Positions 57,095 to 64,000 of a stretch of 64,000 nucleotides of DNA are shown here, one piece after another. Made by a program: the position numbers and the translations under genes. Positions within the stretch are counted from its first letter, which is position 1; each line of letters begins with the position of its first letter. The notes beneath the pieces were generated by a model. That model ran no database searches, was not told where the DNA came from, and saw only the letters and a list, made by a program, of their open reading frames with translations. The DNA is from Ensifer sp. IC4062. Its GTDB lineage: Bacteria; Pseudomonadota; Alphaproteobacteria; Rhizobiales; Rhizobiaceae. The stretch spans positions 248,001 through 312,000 of the forward strand of contig NZ_JADYVD010000001.1 in the NCBI RefSeq assembly GCF_020193575.1. The letters are read 5' to 3'.

Positions 57095-57808
57095 TCAGGT
57101 GTGCGCCACGGCTCGCCGCAGGAACCCGACGAGGTTTTCGGTGACGTAGTCGATCTGCTCGTCCGCGTCGCTCGACGTCTCCCATGCTTCCGCGAATTCG
57201 TATTCGAGATTGCGCGGCACGAGCAGCACGGTCTTCATGCCGAGCGCTTTCGGGATCACAAGATTGCGCGGCAAGTCCTCGAACATGACGGCGTTGCGGG
57301 TGTCGACGCGGTGAAGGCTCATGAACTTGTCATAGGTGTCGCCGGCAGGCTTAGGCACGAAATTGGCGGCGACGATGTCGAAGATGTCGTCGAAGTGGTC
57401 GAGAATGCCGAGTGCGCGCGCCGTCATCTGCGCATGGGCGACGCTGCCATTGGTGAAGATGAATTTGCGTCCCGGCAGCGCCTTGATCGCTTCGCCAAGC
57501 GCCGGGTCGGCCGGAACCACGCTGTAGTCGATCGCGTGCGCCCTCTCAAGGAAGTCGTTCGGATCGACGCCATGGTGGATCATAAGCCCCTGCAGCGTCG
57601 TGCCGTGGTCGCGGTAATATTCCTTCTGTAACTTCTTCGCTTCGGCCGGCTCGAGCGACAGGAGCTCGGCGACATAGGCCGTCATGTTGCGGTCGATCTG
57701 CGCGAACAGGTTGACGTGGTGCGGATAGAGCGTGTTGTCGAGATCGAAGACCCAGTCTGTAACGTGGGCGAACTCGGCATAGGTCGGAAGGCGATCGAGC
57801 TTTTTCAT
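57095..57808 (-). CDS. HAD-family pyrimidine 5'-nucleotidase
   Basis: A 237-residue HAD phosphatase with the motif I VFDLDNTLYP near residue 20, a helical cap, motif II FTNGSVAHA near 118 and motif III/IV in VMFEDLPRNL near 167. This is the SDT1/Pho8-related pyrimidine nucleotidase subfamily that dephosphorylates UMP/CMP or modified nucleotides. The gene commonly lies near argB and dapD in rhizobia. Confidence 0.88.
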   Translation of the reverse strand: MKKLDRLPTYAEFAHVTDWVFDLDNTLYPHHVNLFAQIDRNMTAYVAELLSLEPAEAKKLQKEYYRDHGTTLQGLMIHHGVDPNDFLERAHAIDYSVVPADPALGEAIKALPGRKFIFTNGSVAHAQMTARALGILDHFDDIFDIVAANFVPKPAGDTYDKFMSLHRVDTRNAVMFEDLPRNLVIPKALGMKTVLLVPRNLEYEFAEAWETSSDADEQIDYVTENLVGFLRRAVAHT

Positions 57809-57911
57809 GGCCGGGTTATGACATGGCAGGCCTACGAAAGAAAACGGATTATTTTAACTCGCGCCGCGCGCACCAATGGATTGTCCGTCGCTCGCGTGCT
57901 AGCTCGCGAAG

Positions 57912-58826
57912 ATGGAAACATGGGTTCTCATCACCGTCGCCGCGGCCTTTCTTCAGAATGTCCGCTCCGCGATGCAGAAGCACTTGAAGGGCGTCATGGG
58001 CACCACCGGCGCGACCTTCGTGCGCTTCGGCTTCGGCTTGCCTTTTGCGCTGTTCTACCTTGTGATCCTCTGGCGCGGCGCCGGACATCCCCTGCCAGTC
58101 CCGAACGCCACCTTTTTTCTCTGGGCAGTCGTCGGGGGACTGGCGCAGATCGCGGCGACTTTCCTGCTCGTCCATCTCTTCTCCTTCCGAAACTTCGCCG
58201 TGGGCACGGCCTATTCTCGTACCGAACCGGCGCAGGCGGCACTTTTCGGCCTGATCTTCCTCGGCGAGAAAGCGAGCCAGGGCACGCTGGTGGCGATCGC
58301 CATTTCGGTGGTCGGTGTCATGCTGATCTCCGTCGCCCGCACCACGTTCAGCGCGCGATCTCTGATAATCTCTGTTTTCACCCGCACTGCCGGCATCGGT
58401 CTCATGTCCGGCACCTTCTTCGGGCTTTCGGCCGTCTCCTATCGCTCCGCATCGCTGGCGCTGGCGCCCAGCCTGCCGGCACCGGACTACATCATGCAGG
58501 CGAGTTTCACGCTCGGCTTCGTGATCCTGCTGCAGACCGTCGTGATGCTTGCCTGGATCATGGTCCGCGAGCCGGGGGAACTGCAACGCATCGGCACCGC
58601 ATGGCGACCGGCCATAGTCGTCGGCTTTGTCGGCGCCTCAGCATCCTTCGGCTGGTTCATGGCGATGACCTTGCAGCAGGCCGCCATCGTTAAGGTGGTG
58701 GCGCAGGTCGAGATGCTCTTCACCTTCGCTTCGTCCTTCTTCGTCTTTCGCGAGTGGATTAACCGTCTCGAACTGCTCGGCTGCCTGCTGATCGTAGCCG
58801 GCGTCGTGATGCTCATCGTTCTTTAA
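57912..58826 (+). CDS. EamA/DMT-family transporter
   Basis: A 304-residue membrane protein with ten predicted membrane segments in two EamA repeats. It starts METWVLITVAAAFLQNVRSAMQKHLKG. The family exports or imports small metabolites; no substrate can be given. It is divergent from the nucleotidase gene, with about 100 bp between. Confidence 0.85.
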   Translation: METWVLITVAAAFLQNVRSAMQKHLKGVMGTTGATFVRFGFGLPFALFYLVILWRGAGHPLPVPNATFFLWAVVGGLAQIAATFLLVHLFSFRNFAVGTAYSRTEPAQAALFGLIFLGEKASQGTLVAIAISVVGVMLISVARTTFSARSLIISVFTRTAGIGLMSGTFFGLSAVSYRSASLALAPSLPAPDYIMQASFTLGFVILLQTVVMLAWIMVREPGELQRIGTAWRPAIVVGFVGASASFGWFMAMTLQQAAIVKVVAQVEMLFTFASSFFVFREWINRLELLGCLLIVAGVVMLIVL

Positions 58827-58891
58827 ACCGCCCGAAAATAGACGCCCGAATTTCGGCGGACGAGTCGGCCCTCGAGTGTTAAAAGAGCGGC

Positions 58892-59971
58892 ATGCTTTTC
58901 GACCTACCGAACGACGACATCCTTTACGACGCGCTTCTGGCCCGAAGCGTGGATTACGAAGGCCAAGCCTTTGTCTGCGTCAAGAGCACCGGCATCTTTT
59001 GCCGGCTCTCCTGCCCCGCCCGCAAGCCGAAGCGCGAAAACACCCTGTTTTTCGACAGCATCGCCGCCTGCGTCAACTCCGGCTTCCGGCCCTGCGAGCG
59101 GTGCCGTCCGCTCAACCAGCCCTCTGACAAAGAGCCGCTGGTCAACGACCTTCTGAAACTGCTTGACCGCGCTCCGGACCGTCGCTGGACCGAGGACGAC
59201 CTTGTTCAGCGCGGATTCGATCCTTCGACCGTGCGTCGCGCCTTTAAGCGGGCGTTCGGCGTCACCTTCCTCGACCTCGCCCGTCAGCGGCGGATGGGTG
59301 AGGCCGCTCGTCAACTTTCGGCCGGCGCCAGTGTCATCGAGGCGCAGATCGATGCCGGTTATGATTCGCCGAGCGGGTTTCGCGCCGCCTTCGCGAAGTT
59401 GATCGGGGAGGCGCCTGCCATGTCGCAGGGCCGGCAACTGCTTTTTGCCGATACGATCGAAACGCCGCTCGGGCCGATGGTAGCGGTCGCCGACAAGACG
59501 CATCTTCAGTTGCTTGAATTCCATGACCGCAAGGCCCTGCCGACCGAAATGGAAAGCCTGAAACGTAAGGCGCGATCCGCGGTTGCACCCGGAAGGGTGC
59601 CGCCGATCGATCAGATCGAGGCGGAACTGAAAGCCTACTTCGCTGGCGACTCGAGCGAATTCCGGACGCCCTTGGCGCTCGACGGCAGCGTCTTCGAACG
59701 GGAGGTGTGGGCGCAGCTTTTAAAAATACCGGTGGGCGAGACGCGGTCTTACAGCGATATCGCGCGGGACGTCGCTACACTGCAGGCGGTGCGTGCCGTG
59801 GCCAAGGCAAATGGCGCCAATCGCATCGCGATCGTTGTCCCTTGTCACCGTTGCATCGGCTCGGACGGATCGCTGACCGGCTATGGCGGCGGTCTCTGGC
59901 GAAAGCAATGGCTGCTGCGTCATGAGGGAAAGATGAAACCCGTTGGATTGTTTGCGGAGGATATTCGATGA
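58892..59971 (+). CDS. ada: Bifunctional Ada: alkylation-response activator and O6-methylguanine-DNA methyltransferase
   Basis: Repairs methyl phosphotriesters and O6-methylguanine and activates the adaptive response. The 359-residue protein has the N-terminal zinc domain with four cysteines (GIFCRLSCPARK and FRPCERC, residues 40-71), an AraC-type helix-turn-helix (about 85-180), and a C-terminal methyltransferase domain with the acceptor motif IVVPCHRCIG near 312. Both acceptor cysteines are present. Its stop overlaps the next gene as ATGA. No alkB or alkA gene is adjacent. Confidence 0.95.
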   Translation: MLFDLPNDDILYDALLARSVDYEGQAFVCVKSTGIFCRLSCPARKPKRENTLFFDSIAACVNSGFRPCERCRPLNQPSDKEPLVNDLLKLLDRAPDRRWTEDDLVQRGFDPSTVRRAFKRAFGVTFLDLARQRRMGEAARQLSAGASVIEAQIDAGYDSPSGFRAAFAKLIGEAPAMSQGRQLLFADTIETPLGPMVAVADKTHLQLLEFHDRKALPTEMESLKRKARSAVAPGRVPPIDQIEAELKAYFAGDSSEFRTPLALDGSVFEREVWAQLLKIPVGETRSYSDIARDVATLQAVRAVAKANGANRIAIVVPCHRCIGSDGSLTGYGGGLWRKQWLLRHEGKMKPVGLFAEDIR

Positions 59972-60744
59972 ATCAGCAGGAAAGGGCGCTCGCTTTCGGA
60001 GCCTTGCATCGCAAGGGCGACCCGATCGTTCTGTACAACATCTGGGATGCCGGCAGCGCCCGCTGCGTGGCCGAGGCCGGTGCAAAGGCGCTGGCAACCG
60101 GAAGCTGGTCGGTCGCGGCGGCGCAGGGTTTTGGCGATGGGCAAAAGATACCGCTTGCGCTCCTGCTCGAAATCGTCCGGCTGATCGTCGGCGCCACGGA
60201 CCTTCCGCTTTCGGTGGATTTCGAGGGTGCCTATTCCGAGGATCCTGCTGGCGGCGCGGCGAACGTCGCGCAACTCATCGATGCCGGGGCAATCGGTATC
60301 AATTTCGAGGATCAGGTGGTCGGCAACGGTGGTGTCCATGCAATTGACAAGCAGGCGTCACGCATCCGGGCGATCCGCGAAATGGCGGAGCGGCGTGGCA
60401 TAGCGCTCTTCATCAACGCGCGAACCGACCTCTTCCTCCAGGAAAGCGATGCGACACGCCATGCGCAATTGCTCGACGAGGCGATCGCCCGCGCCAAGGC
60501 CTATGCCGAGGCCGGTGGCAGCGGCTTCTTTGTGCCGGGATTGGCCGATGCGGAGCTGATCGGCAAACTTTGCGCAGCGTCGCCGTTGCCGGTGAATGTC
60601 ATGATGAAGCCGGGCGCGCCGGATCTGGCGACGCTTGCAGCGGCAGGTGTTGGCCGGGTCAGCTACGGACCGTTTCCCTATCGCGCCATGATTGAGCGCC
60701 TGCGCGAGGACGCGCAGAAGGTCTACGGGAGCGCCGCTACATAA
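59968..60744 (+). CDS. Isocitrate lyase/phosphoenolpyruvate mutase family protein
   Basis: A 258-residue TIM-barrel protein of the ICL/PEPM superfamily: LYNIWDAGSARCVAEAGAKALATGSWSVA near residue 21, the metal-binding segment LSVDFEGAYSED, and INFEDQVVGNGGVHAIDKQ near 112. The isocitrate lyase KKCGH motif is absent, so it is not a glyoxylate-cycle enzyme. Relatives are phosphonopyruvate or oxaloacetate-type lyases, or of unknown activity. It is translationally coupled to ada by a 4-bp overlap, which is odd for such an enzyme. Confidence 0.85.
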   Translation: MNQQERALAFGALHRKGDPIVLYNIWDAGSARCVAEAGAKALATGSWSVAAAQGFGDGQKIPLALLLEIVRLIVGATDLPLSVDFEGAYSEDPAGGAANVAQLIDAGAIGINFEDQVVGNGGVHAIDKQASRIRAIREMAERRGIALFINARTDLFLQESDATRHAQLLDEAIARAKAYAEAGGSGFFVPGLADAELIGKLCAASPLPVNVMMKPGAPDLATLAAAGVGRVSYGPFPYRAMIERLREDAQKVYGSAAT

Positions 60745-60768
60745 TATTCGCGGCGCTCTCGCGCCAGA

Positions 60769-61656
60769 TCACGGTACGATCAGCGTGCCAGCGCCGCGTT
60801 CGGTGAAGATCTCGAGCAGGACCGAATGGGCGGTCTTGCCGTTCAGAATGACCACGCCCTGCACGCCGGCCTTGATGGCGTCGATGCAGGTCTCGACCTT
60901 CGGGATCATGCCGCCGGAAATCGTGCCGTCGGCGATCAGAGCGCGCGCCTGCGCCACCGACAGTTCCTTGATGAGTTCGCCCTGCTTGTTGAGCACCCCG
61001 GGCACGTCGGTCAGGAAGAGCAGGCGGGTGGCGTTCAGCGCTCCAGCGATGGCACCCGCAAAGGTATCGGCATTGATGTTGTAGGTGTGACCATCACGGC
61101 CGGGCGCCACCGGCGCGATCACAGGAATCATCTCAGAACGCGCAAGCAGATCGAGCAGGGTGCGGTCCACCTCGACCACGTCGCCGACGAAACCGAGATC
61201 GAGAACGCGTTCGATGTTGGAGTCCGGATCGCGAATGGTTTTCTTGGCCTTTTCGGCGAACACCATGTTGCCGTCCTTGCCGCAAAGGCCGATTGCCCAT
61301 TCGCCGGTCTGGTTGATGAGAGCGACAATTTCCTTGTTGATCGAGCCGGCGAGCACCATCTCGACGATCTCGACGGTCTTCTCGTCGGTGACGCGCAACC
61401 CGCCTTCGAATTTCGATTCGATGCCCATCTTCGAGAGCATCGCGCCGATCTGGGGTCCGCCGCCGTGGACCACGATCGGGTTGACGCCGGACTGTTTCAG
61501 AAGCGCGATGTCGCTGGCGAACGCACGCCCCAGTTCCGGATTGCCCATGGCATGGCCGCCATATTTGACGACAATCGTTTTGTTCTCGTAGCGCTGCATG
61601 TAGGGCAGTGCTTGGGTGAGCAGACGTGCCTGGATTTCACTCTCTGATGCGGACAT
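60769..61656 (-). CDS. argB: Acetylglutamate kinase
   Basis: Second step of arginine synthesis, phosphorylating N-acetylglutamate. The 295-residue protein has the amino-acid-kinase fold with [11 protein letters not shown] near residue 28, [13 protein letters not shown] near 62, and the substrate-binding region [15 protein letters not shown] near 188. The N-terminal helix typical of arginine-sensitive hexameric enzymes is present ([17 protein letters not shown]), which suggests feedback inhibition by arginine. Confidence 0.95.
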   Translation of the reverse strand: MSASESEIQARLLTQALPYMQRYENKTIVVKYGGHAMGNPELGRAFASDIALLKQSGVNPIVVHGGGPQIGAMLSKMGIESKFEGGLRVTDEKTVEIVEMVLAGSINKEIVALINQTGEWAIGLCGKDGNMVFAEKAKKTIRDPDSNIERVLDLGFVGDVVEVDRTLLDLLARSEMIPVIAPVAPGRDGHTYNINADTFAGAIAGALNATRLLFLTDVPGVLNKQGELIKELSVAQARALIADGTISGGMIPKVETCIDAIKAGVQGVVILNGKTAHSVLLEIFTERGAGTLIVP

Positions 61657-61830
61657 GGCGGACCCTCGAAGAATATCGGCTGCTGTTTAGAGCCTTTCAT
61701 GGCGAAAACGCAAGTTCCGAAAGGATGGAATGATCGGGGCGCAACATAAAGCCTTCATGACACTGCTGCTGGCTCTGCCGGTCTCTCTATCCTATGGTGA
61801 TGCTTTGAAGCCGTAAGGGGCGCAATCGCC

Positions 61831-62370
61831 ATGGTCGATGAGGAGATCTCCGCGCTGCTCGGCCGCGTGGTCCTGAGAGACCGCGATGCCTTCGCGGCGC
61901 TCTATCGCCAGACGAGCCCGAAACTATTCGGCGTCTGTCTGCGTATCCTCAAGGATCGCAGTGAAGCGGAAGAAGCGCTACAGGAAATTTATGTCAAGGT
62001 CTGGCAACGCGCCGACCGTTTCGCGACAGGCCAGGCAAGCCCCATGTCCTGGCTGACGGCAATCGCACGCAATCATGCAATTGATCTCATCCGGTCGCGA
62101 AAACCCGTCGCAAACGCAATTGACGAGATCTATGATTTGGCTGATCCTGCTCCAGATCCGGAACGATCGGCAGCAGTCCGGTCGGAAGGCAGGCGGATCG
62201 ACGCTTGCATGGAGGAGCTCGAGAAGGACCGCGCTGAGGCAGTGCGCCGAGCCTATGTCGAAGGATTGAGCTACCAGGAACTGGCCGAGATGTTCGCGGT
62301 ACCGCTCAATACGATGCGGACCTGGTTGAGACGCAGCCTCTTGAAGCTGAGAGAGTGCATGGAGCGATGA
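61831..62370 (+). CDS. ECF-type RNA polymerase sigma factor (SigK-like)
   Basis: A 179-residue sigma-70-family factor with region 2 (FAALYRQTSPKLFGVCLRILKDRSEAEEALQEIYVKVWQRA) and region 4 (RRAYVEGLSYQELAEMFAVPLNTMRTWLRRSLLKLRE). It directs transcription of a specific stress regulon. The next gene, an anti-sigma factor, overlaps it as ATGA. Together with the fasciclin gene the layout resembles the SigK-RskA-MPT70 group known in mycobacteria. Confidence 0.9.
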   Translation: MVDEEISALLGRVVLRDRDAFAALYRQTSPKLFGVCLRILKDRSEAEEALQEIYVKVWQRADRFATGQASPMSWLTAIARNHAIDLIRSRKPVANAIDEIYDLADPAPDPERSAAVRSEGRRIDACMEELEKDRAEAVRRAYVEGLSYQELAEMFAVPLNTMRTWLRRSLLKLRECMER

Positions 62371-63080
62371 CGACGCAGAATCCCGAAAGCGGAGATTTTC
62401 GGCGCGATGAGGTGATCGCAGGGGAATATGTGCTCGGCGTTCTGTCGGCGGAGGACCGCCGCAAGGTCGAGGCGCGCATGGCGTCGGACCAGAATTTCGC
62501 CGCCATGGTCGATCGCTGGCAGCACAATCTCGCCTCTTTCGACGATGCCTATGAAGCGGTTCGCCCTTCAGCCCACGTATTTGCCGCCGTTGAGCGCAGC
62601 ATCTTTCCACCGCCGCCGGCGGCCAGCCCTCGGGTCGGGTTCTGGAACTCGCTTCTTCTCTGGCGCAGCCTCGCCTTCGCTTCGCTCGCCGCCGTCGCAA
62701 TCATGGGCGCGTCCATGGCTGGCCTCTTCAGCGAGCCGCAAAGCCAGCCGCTGGTTGCGGAACTTACCGGCGAAGGCAGTGCCATCAATCTCGTGGCCCG
62801 CTTCGACAGAGCGTCCGGGAGTCTGAAGCTGACGCCGGTGGCGGCGCGGCAGACGGAGGAAAAGTCTCTCGAACTCTGGCTGATCGAGGGCGACAACCCG
62901 GCCGTCTCGCTGGGCGTACTGCCGCAGTCCGGCGAAGGCGAAATCCTGGTGCCGCCCGCAATGCGGACTAGATTCGGCAAGGGATCGACCCTTGCCATCA
63001 GTGTCGAGCCGCTTGGCGGTTCGCCGACCGGCGCGCCCACCGGCGCGGTTGTCGCCCAGGGCACGGCCCGAAATCTGTAA
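62367..63080 (+). CDS. Anti-sigma factor, RskA-like
   Basis: A 237-residue protein from the ATG at 62367 that overlaps the sigma stop. The N-terminal cytoplasmic domain (about residues 10-60, YVLGVLSAEDRRKVEARM) binds the sigma factor; it lacks the zinc-binding HxxxCxxC motif. A single membrane segment lies near 95-118, followed by a periplasmic domain with the RskA-like LELWLIEGDNPAVSLGVLP pattern. Probably holds the sigma factor until a membrane or envelope signal releases it. Confidence 0.88.
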   Translation: MTTQNPESGDFRRDEVIAGEYVLGVLSAEDRRKVEARMASDQNFAAMVDRWQHNLASFDDAYEAVRPSAHVFAAVERSIFPPPPAASPRVGFWNSLLLWRSLAFASLAAVAIMGASMAGLFSEPQSQPLVAELTGEGSAINLVARFDRASGSLKLTPVAARQTEEKSLELWLIEGDNPAVSLGVLPQSGEGEILVPPAMRTRFGKGSTLAISVEPLGGSPTGAPTGAVVAQGTARNL

Positions 63081-63257
63081 GGGTGGCCCGCAGGAATAAC
63101 GGCGTGTTTTCAGATCGTTACGAGCAATACGTATGACCTGAAACTCTTTCTCCGCGCCTTCCGTTGCTTGTGATGTTCCCTTGGAGGAACAGCAATCGCC
63201 CGAGCGGACACTTTCGAGGGTCGTCTCAGCGGGCAAGCGCAACAGGAAGGAAGAGAG

Positions 63258-63815
63258 ATGTTCAAGTTTGTGATCCGTCCGGCACTTGTCGCCTCCATGT
63301 TTACGACAGGTGCGGTCGTCGCCTACGCCGAGAACCCGATGGTCGGCGGCGCGCCGATGTATGCCAACAAGAATATTGTCGAGAATGCCATCAACTCGAA
63401 GGATCACACGACGCTGGTCGCGGCCGTGAAGGCTGCCGGTCTTGTCGAGACCCTTGAGGGCGAGGGGCCGTTCACCGTCTTCGCGCCGACGAACGAAGCC
63501 TTCGCGGCCCTGCCGGCCGGCACCGTCGACACACTGTTGAAGCCCGAGAACAAGGACAAGCTCACGACTGTGCTGACCTGCCATGTCGTCGCCGCCAACG
63601 CGATGTCGTCGGCGATCGCCGAGATGATCAAGGATGATGGCGGGGAACACGACGTCAAGACGGTCGGCGGTTGCATCCTGAAGGCAAAGGCCGATGGCGG
63701 CAAGATCAGTCTGACCGACGAAACCGGCGGCACCGCCTGGGTGACGATTGCCGACGTGAGGCAGTCGAACGGCGTCATTCATGTCATCAACAAGGTGCTG
63801 CTGCCGAAGGGGTGA
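63258..63815 (+). CDS. Secreted fasciclin (FAS1) domain protein
   Basis: A 185-residue protein with a signal peptide (about 1-24, cleavage near YAE) and one FAS1 domain: GPFTVFAPTNEAFAALPAGTVDTLL (H1 motif) and the C-terminal NGVIHVINKVLLP (H2 motif). FAS1 domains mediate adhesion or carry ligands. Its place 177 bp after the anti-sigma gene suggests that it is a target of that sigma factor. GGAAGGAAG precedes the ATG. Confidence 0.9.
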   Translation: MFKFVIRPALVASMFTTGAVVAYAENPMVGGAPMYANKNIVENAINSKDHTTLVAAVKAAGLVETLEGEGPFTVFAPTNEAFAALPAGTVDTLLKPENKDKLTTVLTCHVVAANAMSSAIAEMIKDDGGEHDVKTVGGCILKAKADGGKISLTDETGGTAWVTIADVRQSNGVIHVINKVLLPKG

Positions 63816-64000
63816 TCCGCTTTGCGGGGTGGCGGGCGTCGGCCCGCCGCCTAAGCTGCGTGCTTTGCCGCGGGTCGGCGCTCTCACGGCGGTTTGATGG
63901 ACTTTGTTTTGTCCTGGTTCTATCGGGCCGCTAAGCTCCAAGTTGAGCACCAACGGCGAAAGTGCCTGCTGCATGTCTCCTCAAATAGAGCATAGGGCGA
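63816..64000. other. 3' tail of the window with a hairpin and a RIME-like fragment
   Basis: A GGCGGGC / GCCCGCC stem (63831-63848) without a T-run may end the fasciclin transcript. The last 40 bases (CCTGCTGCATGTCTCCTCAAA) resemble the start of the RIME1-like elements and are cut by the window edge. No ORF is supported. Confidence 0.4.

Noticed and set aside
59968-60744. Isocitrate lyase of the glyoxylate cycle
   Set aside because: Too short and lacks the KKCGH active-site motif; only superfamily membership is supported.
63174-63191. TGTTCC-CTTGGA-GGAACA hairpin upstream of the fasciclin gene, considered as a general-stress (GGAAC-N16/17-GTT) promoter
   Set aside because: The GGAAC has no GTT at the needed distance, and the ECF factor here is not the EcfG type. 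It remains only a small inverted repeat.
1-64000. tRNA, rRNA, tmRNA or SRP RNA genes
   Set aside because: I read the intergenic gaps for T-arm/CCA-like ends and found none. A tRNAscan or Infernal run would settle it.
1-64000. CRISPR arrays, transposases, integrases, prophage or conjugation genes
   Set aside because: No regularly spaced repeats and no such protein motifs. The repeats present are single palindromic elements.

Overview
The window looks like ordinary chromosomal core sequence from a Sinorhizobium/Ensifer-type alphaproteobacterium. The case rests on high GC, the gene order olsB - malic enzyme - mutS - glnD - murJ - trpS - nifU-like - tsaB - rimI - olsA - miaB - phoH - ybeY - corC - lnt(actA) - phrR-like - metK - trmB, a GlnD of 949 residues and a MurJ of 535 residues (the sizes I recall for S. 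meliloti), and many RIME-type palindromic intergenic elements. I see no tRNA, rRNA, CRISPR array, transposase, integrase or phage gene. The exact species cannot be read from the sequence.

Layout. 0-6.7 kb: tail of an SppA-like protease, ihfB, a LapA-domain protein, a CoxG-like protein, a translationally coupled trio (rRNA methyltransferase, SpoU methyltransferase, lspA) and a hybrid histidine kinase. 6.8-24.6 kb: olsB, a malic enzyme on the reverse strand, mutS, glnD-murJ-VOC (coupled), trpS, a stress protein, a NifU-like Fe-S protein behind an Irr-type box, tsaB-rimI, olsA and miaB. 24.5-32.3 kb: phoH-ybeY-corC-lnt, the acid-tolerance pair lnt(actA)/phrR, then metK behind a SahR-like palindrome, and trmB. 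32.4-43.8 kb: hsp20-DUF1150 under a ROSE-type RNA thermometer, a nucleoside hydrolase, a chemoreceptor (McpX-like), ribokinase, rmuC, def-fmt-truA, and dapE with a small membrane protein. 44-53.8 kb is the most accessory-looking part: an RND efflux operon headed by an esterase homologue whose catalytic residues are all replaced, a divergent LysR gene with a 20-bp palindrome between them, an HxlR-like regulator, a 1-Cys peroxiredoxin and a DEAD-box helicase. 54-64 kb: dapD-DUF805, a LOG-family protein, an EF-hand protein, a HAD nucleotidase, an EamA transporter, ada coupled to a PEP mutase/isocitrate lyase-family gene, argB, and an ECF sigma / anti-sigma / fasciclin module.

How the genes work together. 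Ornithine-lipid synthesis is split between olsB and olsA, 14 kb apart. Lysine/peptidoglycan precursors come from dapE and dapD, arginine from argB. Start and end of translation are served by def, fmt and trpS, RNA modification by trmB, truA, miaB, tsaB and the two methyltransferases, and lipoprotein maturation by lspA and lnt. Stress functions include hsp20, peroxiredoxin, ada, mutS, the actA/phrR locus and the sigma module.

I found no clearly new multi-gene system. The most interesting candidates are the pseudo-esterase/RND/LysR unit (48.6-50.5 kb), the regulatory sites I could read directly (ICE box, ROSE thermometer, SahR-like site), the ada-PEP-mutase coupling, and a small transcript candidate with a strong terminator at 7.9-8.0 kb.
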